Shown here: positions 31,701 through 41,285 of the stretch, in pieces
Numbering within the stretch: position 1 is the first letter of the stretch
Layout of the letters: the number at the start of each line of letters is the position of its first letter
From: a bacterium
Lineage (GTDB): Bacteria; Deinococcota; Deinococci; Deinococcales; Deinococcaceae
DNA length: 64,000 bases
NCBI GenBank assembly: GCA_021810505.1
Contig: JAJZIR010000003.1
Coordinates: 76,279 to 140,278, forward strand
Direction of reading: 5' to 3'
Made by a program: the position numbers and the translations under genes
Notes under the pieces: generated by a model
The model's input: only the letters and a program-made list of their open reading frames with translations
Databases searched by the model: none
Told to the model about the DNA's origin: nothing

Positions 31701-32098
31701 AGGCGCTCAAGCTGGCCATCTGGGCGGCGCTGCTCGCCGGTGCCGCCTGGGCCCAGCCGCAGCTAGGAAGTAGGATTCCGGCTTGGCCGGGCCTGTGGCC
31801 CCGGGCGGAGAGCTACCTGGTAGCGGTCTACAGCTTCCGCTGCGGGGACCTGAGCGGCCTCTGGAAGAGCCTGCTGTCCACTGGCCTGCCGATCGTAGCG
31901 GTCAACGCCGGGGGGGTCCCCACCCCGGCTCCAGCTGGGCTGAAGCTGCTCCGGGGCGCGGCGGCCACCAAGCTCTCCGATCTCTTGGAGATCGGCAACT
32001 ACCCCACCGTCCTGCTGATCCAGGGCGGTCGCGTCCTGGACTACTGGAGCGGCAGCGCCCAGATCTCTAGGACAAACATCCTAGGACTGCTGGACTGA
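31697..32098 (+). CDS. Exported thioredoxin-like protein lacking CxxC
   Basis: A 133-residue protein with a signal peptide (LAIWAALLAGAAWA). The rest resembles a thioredoxin fold: strands AVYSF and PIVAVNA, a cis-Pro-like IGNYPTVLLIQGGRVL near residue 95, and FRCGDLSGLW where the active site should be, with only one Cys. It probably cannot act as a dithiol oxidoreductase but could bind thiols. Its position between the PBP gene (overlapping stop) and ccdA suggests a place in periplasmic thiol chemistry. The start is TTG 31697; no alternative fits the signal peptide. Confidence 0.7.
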   Translation: MKALKLAIWAALLAGAAWAQPQLGSRIPAWPGLWPRAESYLVAVYSFRCGDLSGLWKSLLSTGLPIVAVNAGGVPTPAPAGLKLLRGAAATKLSDLLEIGNYPTVLLIQGGRVLDYWSGSAQISRTNILGLLD

Positions 32099-32104
32099 GC
32101 GACC

Positions 32105-32110
32105 TATACT
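32105..32110 (+). promoter_or_regulatory. Leaderless -10 box of ccdA, promoter of the ccm operon
   Basis: TATACT is seven bases before GTG 32118 and no ribosome binding site is present. It would start the whole cytochrome c maturation operon. Confidence 0.65.
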
Positions 32111-32117
32111 TCCTAGC

Positions 32118-32810
32118 GTGTCACAGCTCGCCGGCACAATTGGCCCGGTCTCGGCTCTGGCAGCCGGAGCCATCTCGTTCCTGTCCCCCTGCGTCTTCCC
32201 GCTGGTCCCCTCTTACCTGGGCGTCTTGGGAGGGGGCCAGTTCCCCTGGCGGCGCGCAACCGGCTTCATCCTCGGCTTCGGCCTGGTCTTCATCGCCCTG
32301 GGGGCCTCGGCCAGCACCCTGGGCCAGATCCTGCTGCGCGAGCGGGCGGTTCTGGAAGCCGCCAGCGGGGTGTTGATCGTGCTGTTCGGGATCTTCATGC
32401 TCGGCCTCTTCCGGCCCTGGGGCCTGCTCAGGGAGCGCAGGTTCGACCTAGCCAAAGCCTCGCGCTACGGTCCGGTGGCGCTGGGAGCGGCTTTTGGCTT
32501 CGGCTGGAGCCCCTGCATCGGCCCGGTGCTGGGGACCATTCTGCTGCAAGCCGCCAGCAGCCAGAGCTTGGCCTGGGGGATCTACCTGCTCAGCCTCTAC
32601 ACCCTGGGCCTGGCTGTCCCCTTCCTAGCCGCTGGGCTGCTCTGGCAGAAACTGCAGTTGGAGCGGGTGAGAACCCTCTCCCTGTGGGTGGAGCGCCTGG
32701 GCGGGGCGCTGCTGATCGCCCTGGGCTTCTTGGTCCTGACCGGGCAGCTCACCCAGCTCTCCCAGCTGGCCCTGCAGAGCATGCCGGCCTGGATGCAGAG
32801 GTCGCTGTGA
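32118..32810 (+). CDS. ccdA: Cytochrome c biogenesis protein CcdA
   Basis: Carries reducing power across the membrane to keep apocytochrome cysteines reduced. The 230-residue protein has six membrane segments and the two functional Cys in FLSPCVFPLVPSY (near residue 25) and GWSPCIGPVLG (near 136). It is the first gene of the operon after the leaderless promoter, and its stop overlaps the ccmA start in a GTGA. Its partners are CcmG and CcmH downstream. Confidence 0.93.
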   Translation: MSQLAGTIGPVSALAAGAISFLSPCVFPLVPSYLGVLGGGQFPWRRATGFILGFGLVFIALGASASTLGQILLRERAVLEAASGVLIVLFGIFMLGLFRPWGLLRERRFDLAKASRYGPVALGAAFGFGWSPCIGPVLGTILLQAASSQSLAWGIYLLSLYTLGLAVPFLAAGLLWQKLQLERVRTLSLWVERLGGALLIALGFLVLTGQLTQLSQLALQSMPAWMQRSL

Positions 32811-33451
32811 GCGCCCCACCGGCAGCCCAACTGGCCGGCGTGGCCCTGCGCTTCGGGCGCAGCTGGGTCCTGCGCGGTATCGATCTGGAGCTGCGGGTCG
32901 GGGAATCGGTAGCGCTGTTCGGGCCCAACGGCTCAGGCAAGAGCACGCTGCTGCGGGTCCTAGCCGGGGGCCTCGCGCCGGCCAAGGGGGAGGGGCGCGT
33001 CTTTGGATTCGACCTGCGGGACAAGCTGAGCGTGCGCCAGCACGTGCACCTGCTGGGCCACGACGCTGGGCTCTACCCCGACCTGACCGCAGCTGAAAAC
33101 CTGCGCTTCTCCTTGGCCCTGCACGGGCAGCAGGGAGAAGCAGCGCAGGCCGCGCTGCTCTCGGAGCTGGGCCTAGAGGCTCACCTGGGCAAGCGGGTAC
33201 GCCAGCTGAGCGCCGGCCTGCGCAAGCGGGTGCTGCTAGCCCGCCTGGCCTTGGTGAACAGCCCGCTGCTGCTGATCGACGAACCTTTCGCCAACCTGGA
33301 CGCGGACAGCCGGGAGCTCAGCTTAGAGGTCCTCTCCCGCCTGCAGCGCTCGGGCAAGACCTTGCTGATCTCCAGCCACGAGCCCGAGCTAGCCGAGGCG
33401 GTCACAGGCCGCTCCCTGCGGATGGAGGGCGGGCGGCTGGTGGCGGCGTGA
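32807..33451 (+). CDS. ccmA: Heme export ABC transporter ATP-binding protein CcmA
   Basis: A 214-residue ATPase that releases holo-CcmE from CcmC. Walker A is GPNGSGKST near residue 42, the signature LSAGLRKRVLLAR near 132 and Walker B LLLIDEPFANLD near 150. The frame is open 41 codons upstream within ccdA; I place the start at GTG 32807, which overlaps the ccdA stop and gives the standard CcmA length. Confidence 0.93.
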   Translation: MSAPPAAQLAGVALRFGRSWVLRGIDLELRVGESVALFGPNGSGKSTLLRVLAGGLAPAKGEGRVFGFDLRDKLSVRQHVHLLGHDAGLYPDLTAAENLRFSLALHGQQGEAAQAALLSELGLEAHLGKRVRQLSAGLRKRVLLARLALVNSPLLLIDEPFANLDADSRELSLEVLSRLQRSGKTLLISSHEPELAEAVTGRSLRMEGGRLVAA

Positions 33452-33467
33452 CGCACAATGGGGAGGC

Positions 33468-34145
33468 GTGAGCCCATGGAACACTATCTGGACGGTTGCC
33501 CTGAAAGACTGGCGGCTGGAATGGCGTTCCCGGGACAGCCTGACCGCGACGGTCTTCTTCGCCGGCTTGGTGTTGCTGATCCTGGGCTTCGCCCTGGGTC
33601 CCAGCCGCCAGCGCCTGCAGCAAGCCGCCCCGGGAATCCTCTGGACCGCCCTGGCCTTCTCCAGCGTGCTCGCCGCCCAGCGCAGCTTCGGATCCGAGCA
33701 GGAAGCCGGAGCGCTGGAAGCGCTGACCCTCTACCCGGTCGCCCACGAGTGGATCTACCTGGGCAAGCTGCTCGGCAATTACGGCCAGCTGCTGGTCCTG
33801 GGCGCGCTGCTCACCCCGCTCTGCGACCTGCTGTTCGGCCTGCCGGCCGGGCCGCGCTGGCCGGAGCTGCTGCTCACCCTGCTGCTGGGCCTGCTGGGTC
33901 TCAGCGTGATCGGCTGCTTCTACGCCGCCGTCACCACCCAGCTGCGGGCCCGAGAGGCGCTGCTGCCGGTGCTGATCTTCCCGGTGGTGGTGCCGGTCAT
34001 CTTGGCCTCGGTCAAAGCCACCTCCCTGCTCACCACCGGCGGCCTGGGCTCGGAAGTCCGTTCCTGGCTGGGTCTGCTCGTGGTCTTCGACCTGATCTAT
34101 CTGGTCTGCGCCACCCTGATCTTCCCCTACGCCCTGGAGGGCTGA
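33468..34145 (+). CDS. ccmB: Heme exporter membrane protein CcmB
   Basis: A 225-residue membrane protein with about six segments, including LVLLILGFALGP, a central SFGSEQEAGALEALTLYP loop typical of CcmB, and LLPVLIFPVVVPVILASVK. It forms the transporter with CcmA and CcmC. Start GTG 33468 follows GGGGAGG, 16 bases after ccmA. Confidence 0.93.
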   Translation: MSPWNTIWTVALKDWRLEWRSRDSLTATVFFAGLVLLILGFALGPSRQRLQQAAPGILWTALAFSSVLAAQRSFGSEQEAGALEALTLYPVAHEWIYLGKLLGNYGQLLVLGALLTPLCDLLFGLPAGPRWPELLLTLLLGLLGLSVIGCFYAAVTTQLRAREALLPVLIFPVVVPVILASVKATSLLTTGGLGSEVRSWLGLLVVFDLIYLVCATLIFPYALEG

Positions 34146-34176
34146 GGGCCGGGCCGGAGCGCCCCCGGAGGACACC

Positions 34177-34896
34177 ATGAGGGACCGATTGGCCAGGCCG
34201 CTGGGCCTGATCACCCTGCTCTGCTTCGCAGTGGGGCTCTACTTCGCTTTCAGCTCGCCACCGGACGTGAACCAGGGCAATCTGATCCGGATCCTCTACG
34301 TGCACGTGCCCAGCGCCTGGTTCAGCTACGTGGCCTACACCGGCACCTTCGTCTACAGCCTGATCTACCTGCTCAGCCGGAAGCGCAAGTACGACCGCTT
34401 GGCCGCGGCCAGCACCGAGATCGGCGTGCTGATGACCGTGTTGACTCTCTACACCGGCAGCCTGTGGGGCCGTCCCACCTGGGGGGTTTACTGGGTTTGG
34501 GACCCCCGGCTCACCACCACCGCCTTGGCCCTGCTGATCTACCTCGGCTACTTCGTCGTCCGCGGCCTGATCGACGACCCGGGCCGCCGGGGTCGGGTGG
34601 CGGCGGTCATCGCCATCATCGGGACCCTGGATATCCCGGTCAACTACATGAGCGTGTACTGGTGGCGCTCCATCCACCAGACCCCCACCTTCCAGCTGAT
34701 CGGCGGCGTGCGGGTCTCGGCCGCCGCCCCCATGGTGGAAGCACTGCTGGTCATGCTGCTGGCCTACACCCTGCTCTACTTCTACCTGCTGCGGCTGCGC
34801 GGCCGCCTGGCCGAGCTGGTGGAGACCAGGGAGGAGCGCGAGCTGGAGAGCGAGCTGCAAGGGGACCTGAAAGGGGGGATGCGTGAGCCTCAATGA
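34177..34896 (+). CDS. ccmC: Heme-handling membrane protein CcmC
   Basis: Loads heme onto CcmE at the outer face of the membrane. The 239-residue protein has the tryptophan-rich motif WGVYWVWDPRL near residue 104 and the heme-ligand His residues in YVHVPSAW near 44 and SIHQ near 170. Start ATG 34177 follows GGAGG. The C-terminal tail after residue 200 is longer than in E. coli and highly charged. It overlaps ccmD by 14 bases. Confidence 0.94.
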   Translation: MRDRLARPLGLITLLCFAVGLYFAFSSPPDVNQGNLIRILYVHVPSAWFSYVAYTGTFVYSLIYLLSRKRKYDRLAAASTEIGVLMTVLTLYTGSLWGRPTWGVYWVWDPRLTTTALALLIYLGYFVVRGLIDDPGRRGRVAAVIAIIGTLDIPVNYMSVYWWRSIHQTPTFQLIGGVRVSAAAPMVEALLVMLLAYTLLYFYLLRLRGRLAELVETREERELESELQGDLKGGMREPQ

Positions 34897-34999
34897 GATG
34901 CAGTGGACGTTCGTCGCCTGGGTCTACGGCGGCAGCGCTGTCTTGATCGTGGGCTACTTAGTTTACCTGGCGCTGCGGCTGCGCAGGGAACGGCGATGA
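34883..34999 (+). CDS. ccmD: CcmD-like small membrane protein, 38 residues
   Basis: A short gene between ccmC and ccmE: one membrane segment (FVAWVYGGSAVLIVGYLVYL) followed by an Arg-rich tail ALRLRRERR, the CcmD pattern. CcmD stabilises holo-CcmE release from CcmABC. GTG 34883 overlaps the end of ccmC, and the stop forms ATGA with the ccmE start. Its size and position match the family although sequence conservation in CcmD is low. Confidence 0.85.
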   Translation: MSLNEMQWTFVAWVYGGSAVLIVGYLVYLALRLRRERR

Positions 35000-35466
35000 C
35001 CACCCTTCCGGCTGCGAAGCGGCGGCCGCGCGGCGGGCTGAAGTACTGGCTGGGCGGCGGGATCGTCTTGGGCGCGCTGCTCTACCTGGTGATCGGTCAC
35101 CTGGGGGATAACCTGGTCTTCTACGTCACGCCGACCGAGTACTTCGCCAACCTGGGGCGCTACCAGGGTCACCTGCTGCGGCTAGGCGGTCTGGTGGAAC
35201 CGGGTACGGTGCACTACGACCCCAAAACCCAGCAGCTGCGCTTCCGGATGACCGACGGCGTGACCCAGGTGACCGTGCGCTACCGAGGAGGCGTGCCCAG
35301 CATGTTCATGCCCGACCGCGGCGTGGTGGTCCAGGGCCGCATGGTCCCGGGCAGCCACACCTTCTTGGGAACTCAGCTGCTGGTCAAGCACTCCCAGAAC
35401 TACCGCCCTCCCCGGCCCGGGCAGACCAGCAACTACGGCTACCTGCTGCGGAGCACCCAGCCCTGA
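34996..35466 (+). CDS. ccmE: Heme chaperone CcmE
   Basis: A 156-residue periplasmic heme carrier with an N-terminal membrane anchor (GGGIVLGALLYLVIGHL) and a beta barrel. The covalent heme-binding His is in LLVKHSQNYRPP near residue 135, so this is the His-type rather than the Cys-type CcmE. ATG 34996 overlaps the ccmD stop; the frame is open further upstream, in ccmC/ccmD, but that extension is not CcmE-like. Confidence 0.93.
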   Translation: MTTLPAAKRRPRGGLKYWLGGGIVLGALLYLVIGHLGDNLVFYVTPTEYFANLGRYQGHLLRLGGLVEPGTVHYDPKTQQLRFRMTDGVTQVTVRYRGGVPSMFMPDRGVVVQGRMVPGSHTFLGTQLLVKHSQNYRPPRPGQTSNYGYLLRSTQP

Positions 35467-35482
35467 AACGCCGGAGGCCTGC

Positions 35483-37458
<1,976 letters not shown>

Positions 37459-37462
<4 letters not shown>

Positions 37463-37992
37463 GCCGAAGAGTGCTGCGCTGGTGGCCAGTCGCGCTGGCC
37501 ACCCTGATCGTCTTGGCCCTGGCATACGGCCTGCTCAAGCCCGGCCAGAGCCCGGTCACACCGCTGGTCGGGCAGACCGCGCCGGCTTTCAGCCTGCCTA
37601 CCCTGAGGGGCGGCAAGATCTCGCTGGCCGCGCTGCACGGCCGCCCGGTGGTGGTCAACTTCTGGGCCTCCTGGTGCGTCCCCTGCCAGCAGGAGACGCC
37701 GACGCTGGAGCGCTTCGCGGCCCGCTACGGCAAGCAGGCCGCCTTCTTGGGCGTCACCTTCAGCGATCCGGTGGCCGACGCCAGGAGGTTCGTGCAGCAG
37801 TACGGGATCAGCTATCCGGTCCTGATCGACCACCGCTCGGACACCGCCATCAACTATGGGGTGACCGGGGTCCCCGAGACTTTCTTCATCAACGCCCAGG
37901 GGGTGATCGTCTACCACGCGGTCGGCCCGCTGACCGCCGCGCTGCTGCGCAAGGAGCTGGCCAGGATCGGCGTGGCGGTGCGGCCCTCGTGA
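37459..37992 (+). CDS. ccmG: Thiol:disulfide interchange protein CcmG/DsbE
   Basis: A 177-residue membrane-anchored thioredoxin that reduces apocytochrome c for heme ligation. The anchor is WWPVALATLIVLALAYGLL; the active site is FWASWCVPCQQE near residue 75; the cis-Pro is in GVPETFFI near 136. CcdA supplies its electrons. It overlaps ccmF and ccmH by four bases each. Confidence 0.93.
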
Positions 37993-38453
37993 AGCTGCTG
38001 CTGGCCGCTCTGCTGTGGCTACTGGCCAGCCTGGCCCTGGCTGGGCGCTGGACCCCCGCGGAGGAAGCCAGGGCACTGGCTCTGGGTAACGACCTGCGCT
38101 GCCCAGTCTGCGCCGGTGAGACGGTGAGCCAGAGCACCGCCGCGCTGGCCCGGCACATGCTGGGCCAGATCAAGAGCCAAATTCGCTCGGGCCGCAGCGA
38201 TCCGCAGATCCTGGCCTATTTCGTGGCCCGCTACGGCCGCAACATCCTGCTCACCCCACCGCACAGCGGGCTGGGCCTGTTGATCTGGCTGCTTCCCGCC
38301 GCCGCCCTGCTGGTCGGGGGAGGGCTCTATCTGCGCTACCTGCGCCGGCAGGACCAGCCCGACGGCAGCGCCCCGCCAGAGGAGCGCCTAGCGGAAGTCG
38401 ACCGCCTGATCCGGGAGAACTCCCCCCCGGAGCTGGGTCGGGAGCACAGGTAG
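37989..38453 (+). CDS. ccmH: Cytochrome c maturation protein CcmH
   Basis: A 154-residue protein with a signal peptide (LLLAALLWLLASLALA), the apocytochrome-binding motif LRCPVC near residue 37 followed by GETVSQSTAALA, and a C-terminal membrane segment (LIWLLPAAALLVGGGLYL). GTG 37989 overlaps the ccmG stop; the open frame upstream of it runs out of frame through ccmG and is not used. Confidence 0.92.
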   Translation: MKLLLAALLWLLASLALAGRWTPAEEARALALGNDLRCPVCAGETVSQSTAALARHMLGQIKSQIRSGRSDPQILAYFVARYGRNILLTPPHSGLGLLIWLLPAAALLVGGGLYLRYLRRQDQPDGSAPPEERLAEVDRLIRENSPPELGREHR

Positions 38454-38455
38454 AA

Positions 38456-39514
38456 GTGGCCGTAGCGCTCCTGAGCGGTTTCCTGTTCCTGCTGGCGGCA
38501 GCCGGGCTGTGGTTGGTCCTGCAGCCGGGAGTGCGCGGCAAGCTGCAGGGGCCCCTAGACACCAAAAGGCTGGAGCTGGAAGAGGAGCGCGACCTGCTGG
38601 TCGAGCGGATCTTGGAGCTGGACCAAGACTTGGCCTCTGGGCTCATCACCGAGAAGGACCATCGGCGGCTGCGGCTGCGCTACCGCACCCAGACCGCCCA
38701 GCTGCTCGAGGAGATCGCCGACCTCCCCCCTCCCCCACCCGTCCGGCTCAGGCGCTTCGGCCACCTGGCCGGGCCGCTGGCCGCCCTGGCGGTGGCCGCG
38801 GTGATAGCGGCGGGCGCCTTCAGCTTCTTCCCGGCTTGGCAGCAGGACGGTCTCAGCACCAGCCTGCTGGGAGAGCTGCGCAGCGCGCTGACCCTGAAGT
38901 CGCTGGCCGCGGCGGCTAAGGCCCACCCCAGCGTCCAGAGCGAGTTGGCTTGGGGGAACACCGCCTTCTCGGGAAAGCACTTCGGCCAAGCCGCCGCGGC
39001 CTACAGCCAGGTGCTGCGCAGGGACCCCAAGCAACCGGTGGCGCTGCGCCGGCTGGGCCTGCTGCTGCTGGGCAGCAAGTTCAGCACCCAAGGCGAGGAG
39101 TTCATCGCCGCCAGCGTCAAGCTGGACCCCAAAGCCCCCGAAGGCTACCTGTTCCTGGGAGACGCCCTCAGCCAACAGGGCCATCCCGAGCAGGCCCTCC
39201 GCGCGCTGCGCCATTACCGCCACCTGCGACCGGCCTCGCAGACCGCCGCCGAGCTGATCGCCGGCCTCCACGCCCAGCTGGCCGGCACGGTCGCCGGTTT
39301 CACTGCCTACACCCAGAGTTGCCAGAGCTGCCACGGGATCGCTGGGCAAGGCGGCAGCGCTCCCGCGCTGATCGGCTCGGCGCTGCTTCGCCAGGCCAGC
39401 CTGTTCCGCCAGGTGGTGCGCGGCGGGGCCGCCGGCATGCCGGCCTTCTCGGCCCATCAGCTACCTTCCGCGCAGCTGAGCGCGCTGCTGGCCTACCTGC
39501 GGAAGCCCCGGTGA
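38456..39514 (+). CDS. CcmI-TPR-cytochrome c fusion protein
   Basis: A 352-residue protein made of parts usually found apart. Residues 1-25 are a membrane segment and about 35-95 a CcmI-like coiled-coil (LELEEERDLLVERILELDQD, then LITEKDHRRLRLRY). A second membrane segment follows (LAALAVAAVIAAGAFSFFP). About 150-265 are TPR-like helices, the apocytochrome-binding part of CcmI. From about 280 there is a class I cytochrome c domain with CQSCHG (Cys289, Cys292, His293) and probable axial Met in GMPAF near 328. It would both present apocytochromes and itself carry heme. GTG 38456 follows the ccmH stop by two bases. Confidence 0.85.
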   Translation: MAVALLSGFLFLLAAAGLWLVLQPGVRGKLQGPLDTKRLELEEERDLLVERILELDQDLASGLITEKDHRRLRLRYRTQTAQLLEEIADLPPPPPVRLRRFGHLAGPLAALAVAAVIAAGAFSFFPAWQQDGLSTSLLGELRSALTLKSLAAAAKAHPSVQSELAWGNTAFSGKHFGQAAAAYSQVLRRDPKQPVALRRLGLLLLGSKFSTQGEEFIAASVKLDPKAPEGYLFLGDALSQQGHPEQALRALRHYRHLRPASQTAAELIAGLHAQLAGTVAGFTAYTQSCQSCHGIAGQGGSAPALIGSALLRQASLFRQVVRGGAAGMPAFSAHQLPSAQLSALLAYLRKPR

Positions 39515-39554
39515 GCGCTTACCTGCCGGGGCGGGCGGGCAGGGAGGGGGGCGC

Positions 39555-40118
39555 GTGAAACTGACCCGGCGGCAGCTGCTGGAATCCTGGTGGGTGCTCC
39601 CGGTGGCCGGAACACTGGGAACCCTGGGCTACATGGCCGACTACGCCTACCGGCTCACCTTCGACAAGCGAAATCCGGGGCCACCCCACTACCTGCCCGG
39701 CCCCGACCTGGCCCTGGTCCCAGCCGCGGCGTTGGGGAGCGAGTACGCTTTCTACGAGTTCTCCTACCGCCAGGGCCGAGTGGTCACTCCCTGTATCCTG
39801 ATGCGCATCCCCATCGCCACGCCCACCAGCCTGAACCTGAAGGGCGAGCACTTCGCCGGCTTCTCCAGGGTCTGCACCCACCTAGGCTGCCACGTCAACC
39901 CGGTGCTCAACACCAAGGTCTTGGACTTGAGCTTCAACTACCCGGCCACCCACCCGATGCTGGGCTGCCCCTGCCACTTCAGCGTCTTCGATCCCCTGCA
40001 ACAGGGCAAGTGCGTCATCGGCAAGGCGCTCTACCCCTTGCCCAGGGTACGCTTGGCCGCACAGGATGGCCTGCTGCGGGCCACCGGGCTGGAGCCCCCT
40101 CCCCCGGGCCATCCCTAG
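39555..40118 (+). CDS. Rieske [2Fe-2S] protein of a cytochrome bc-type complex
   Basis: A 187-residue protein exported with a twin-arginine-type anchor (LTRRQLLESWWVLPVAGTLG). Both cluster motifs are complete: CTHLGCH (Cys107, His109, disulfide Cys112) and CPCHFSVFD (Cys138, His141, disulfide Cys140). The 25 residues between the motifs are longer than in mitochondrial proteins and contain NPVLNTKVLDLSFNYPAT. Start GTG 39555 follows GGGAGG. It lies at the end of the ccm operon, while the cytochrome b gene is 5 kb downstream; the two probably form one quinol:cytochrome c oxidoreductase. Confidence 0.93.
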   Translation: MKLTRRQLLESWWVLPVAGTLGTLGYMADYAYRLTFDKRNPGPPHYLPGPDLALVPAAALGSEYAFYEFSYRQGRVVTPCILMRIPIATPTSLNLKGEHFAGFSRVCTHLGCHVNPVLNTKVLDLSFNYPATHPMLGCPCHFSVFDPLQQGKCVIGKALYPLPRVRLAAQDGLLRATGLEPPPPGHP

Positions 40119-40162
40119 ACGGGTTCCCCGCTGCGAGCTGCCCGGAAGTCAGGAAAATCCAT

Positions 40163-40168
40163 TAGACT
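40163..40168 (+). promoter_or_regulatory. -10 box upstream of tdh
   Basis: TAGACT is followed after eight bases by ATG 40177, which opens a ten-codon frame, and after 21 bases by the tdh start. Confidence 0.5.
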
Positions 40169-40176
40169 CTGGCGAG

Positions 40177-40206
40177 ATGCGAGGAACCGATGCGCGCGCT
40201 GCTTAA
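40177..40206 (+). other. Candidate leaderless upstream ORF (9 codons plus stop) overlapping the tdh start
   Basis: ATG 40177 opens MRGTDARAA and stops at TAA 40206, 16 bases inside tdh in another frame. If transcription starts at the ATG, ribosomes would translate it first and terminate next to the tdh start. It may be fortuitous. Confidence 0.25.
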
Positions 40207-41227
40207 GAAGGCGGAACCCGGGGCCACGCTGACCGAGCTGAACGCGCCAGAACCCGGTCCCGGGGAGGCTCTGCTGCGCGTGATGGCCTGCAGCGTCTGC
40301 GGGACCGACTTACACCTCTACCGCTGGGACGCGTGGGCCAGGGGGCGGGTCCATCCCCCCCTGGTCTTCGGGCACGAGATGAGCGGCCAAGTAGTCGCCC
40401 TGGGGCCGGGGGCCGAGGGGGTCAAAGTGGGCGACCACGTCAGCGCCGAGACCCACCTCAGCTGCGGGCACTGCCTGCAGTGCCGCACCGGCCGGCGGCA
40501 CATCTGCCAGAAGCTCAGGATCGTCGGCGTGGACGCCCCAGGTATCTTCAGCGAGTACGCGGTGCTCCCCACAGAGAACCTGTGGGTGAACGACCAGAAC
40601 CTGCCCTGGGAGATCGCCACGCTGCAAGAACCCTTCGGCAACGCCGTCTATACCGTGATGGATGGTCCGGGGGTCAGCGGCAAGACCGTGCTGATCACCG
40701 GGTGCGGGCCGATCGGGCTGATGGCCATCCTGGTCGCCCGGGCCTGCGGGGCCAGCCTGATCATCGCCAGCGACCCGAGCCCGAGGAGGCTGGAATTGGC
40801 CAGGCGGTTAGGCGCCGATCTGGCGCTGGACCCCCGAGAAGACTCGGTGGTCAAGAGCGTCATGGACGCCACCCGCGGCGACGGCGCGGACGCCTTGCTG
40901 GAGTTCAGCGGCAACACCTCGGCGCTCCGCCAGGGCCTGCAGGCCCTGACCTACGGGGGGCAGGCCAACCTATTGGGCATCCCCGAAAGCCGCGTCGAGC
41001 TGGATTTGGCCCAGGAAGTGATCTTCAAGGCGGTCACCTTGCGGGGGATCACCGGCCGCAGGGTGTTCGAGACCTGGTACCAGGTCCGCGAGCTGGTGGT
41101 CAGTGGCCGAGTGGACCTCCGGCCGCTGATCAGCCATCAAGTCCCCATCGGCCGCTACCAGGAAGTCTTCGAAGCCGCCCTGCACGGCGAGGCGATCAAA
41201 CCCGTCCTGTTCCCCCAAGAGCGCTGA
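40190..41227 (+). CDS. tdh: L-threonine 3-dehydrogenase
   Basis: Zinc-dependent oxidation of threonine to 2-amino-3-ketobutyrate. The 345-residue medium-chain dehydrogenase has CSVCGTDLHLYRWDAW near residue 35 (catalytic Zn Cys and the TDH-specific extension), GHEMSGQVVALG near 62, the structural-zinc Cys in CGHCLQCRTGRRHIC near 94, and the Rossmann motif GCGPIGLMA near 172. Start ATG 40190 follows GAGGAA. No kbl gene (2-amino-3-ketobutyrate ligase) is adjacent. Confidence 0.93.
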   Translation: MRALLKKAEPGATLTELNAPEPGPGEALLRVMACSVCGTDLHLYRWDAWARGRVHPPLVFGHEMSGQVVALGPGAEGVKVGDHVSAETHLSCGHCLQCRTGRRHICQKLRIVGVDAPGIFSEYAVLPTENLWVNDQNLPWEIATLQEPFGNAVYTVMDGPGVSGKTVLITGCGPIGLMAILVARACGASLIIASDPSPRRLELARRLGADLALDPREDSVVKSVMDATRGDGADALLEFSGNTSALRQGLQALTYGGQANLLGIPESRVELDLAQEVIFKAVTLRGITGRRVFETWYQVRELVVSGRVDLRPLISHQVPIGRYQEVFEAALHGEAIKPVLFPQER

Positions 41228-41285
41228 AACGGCGCGACCAGCACCCCACGGGCCGGGAGCGCCTTGGGCAGAAGGAGACCGCAGA

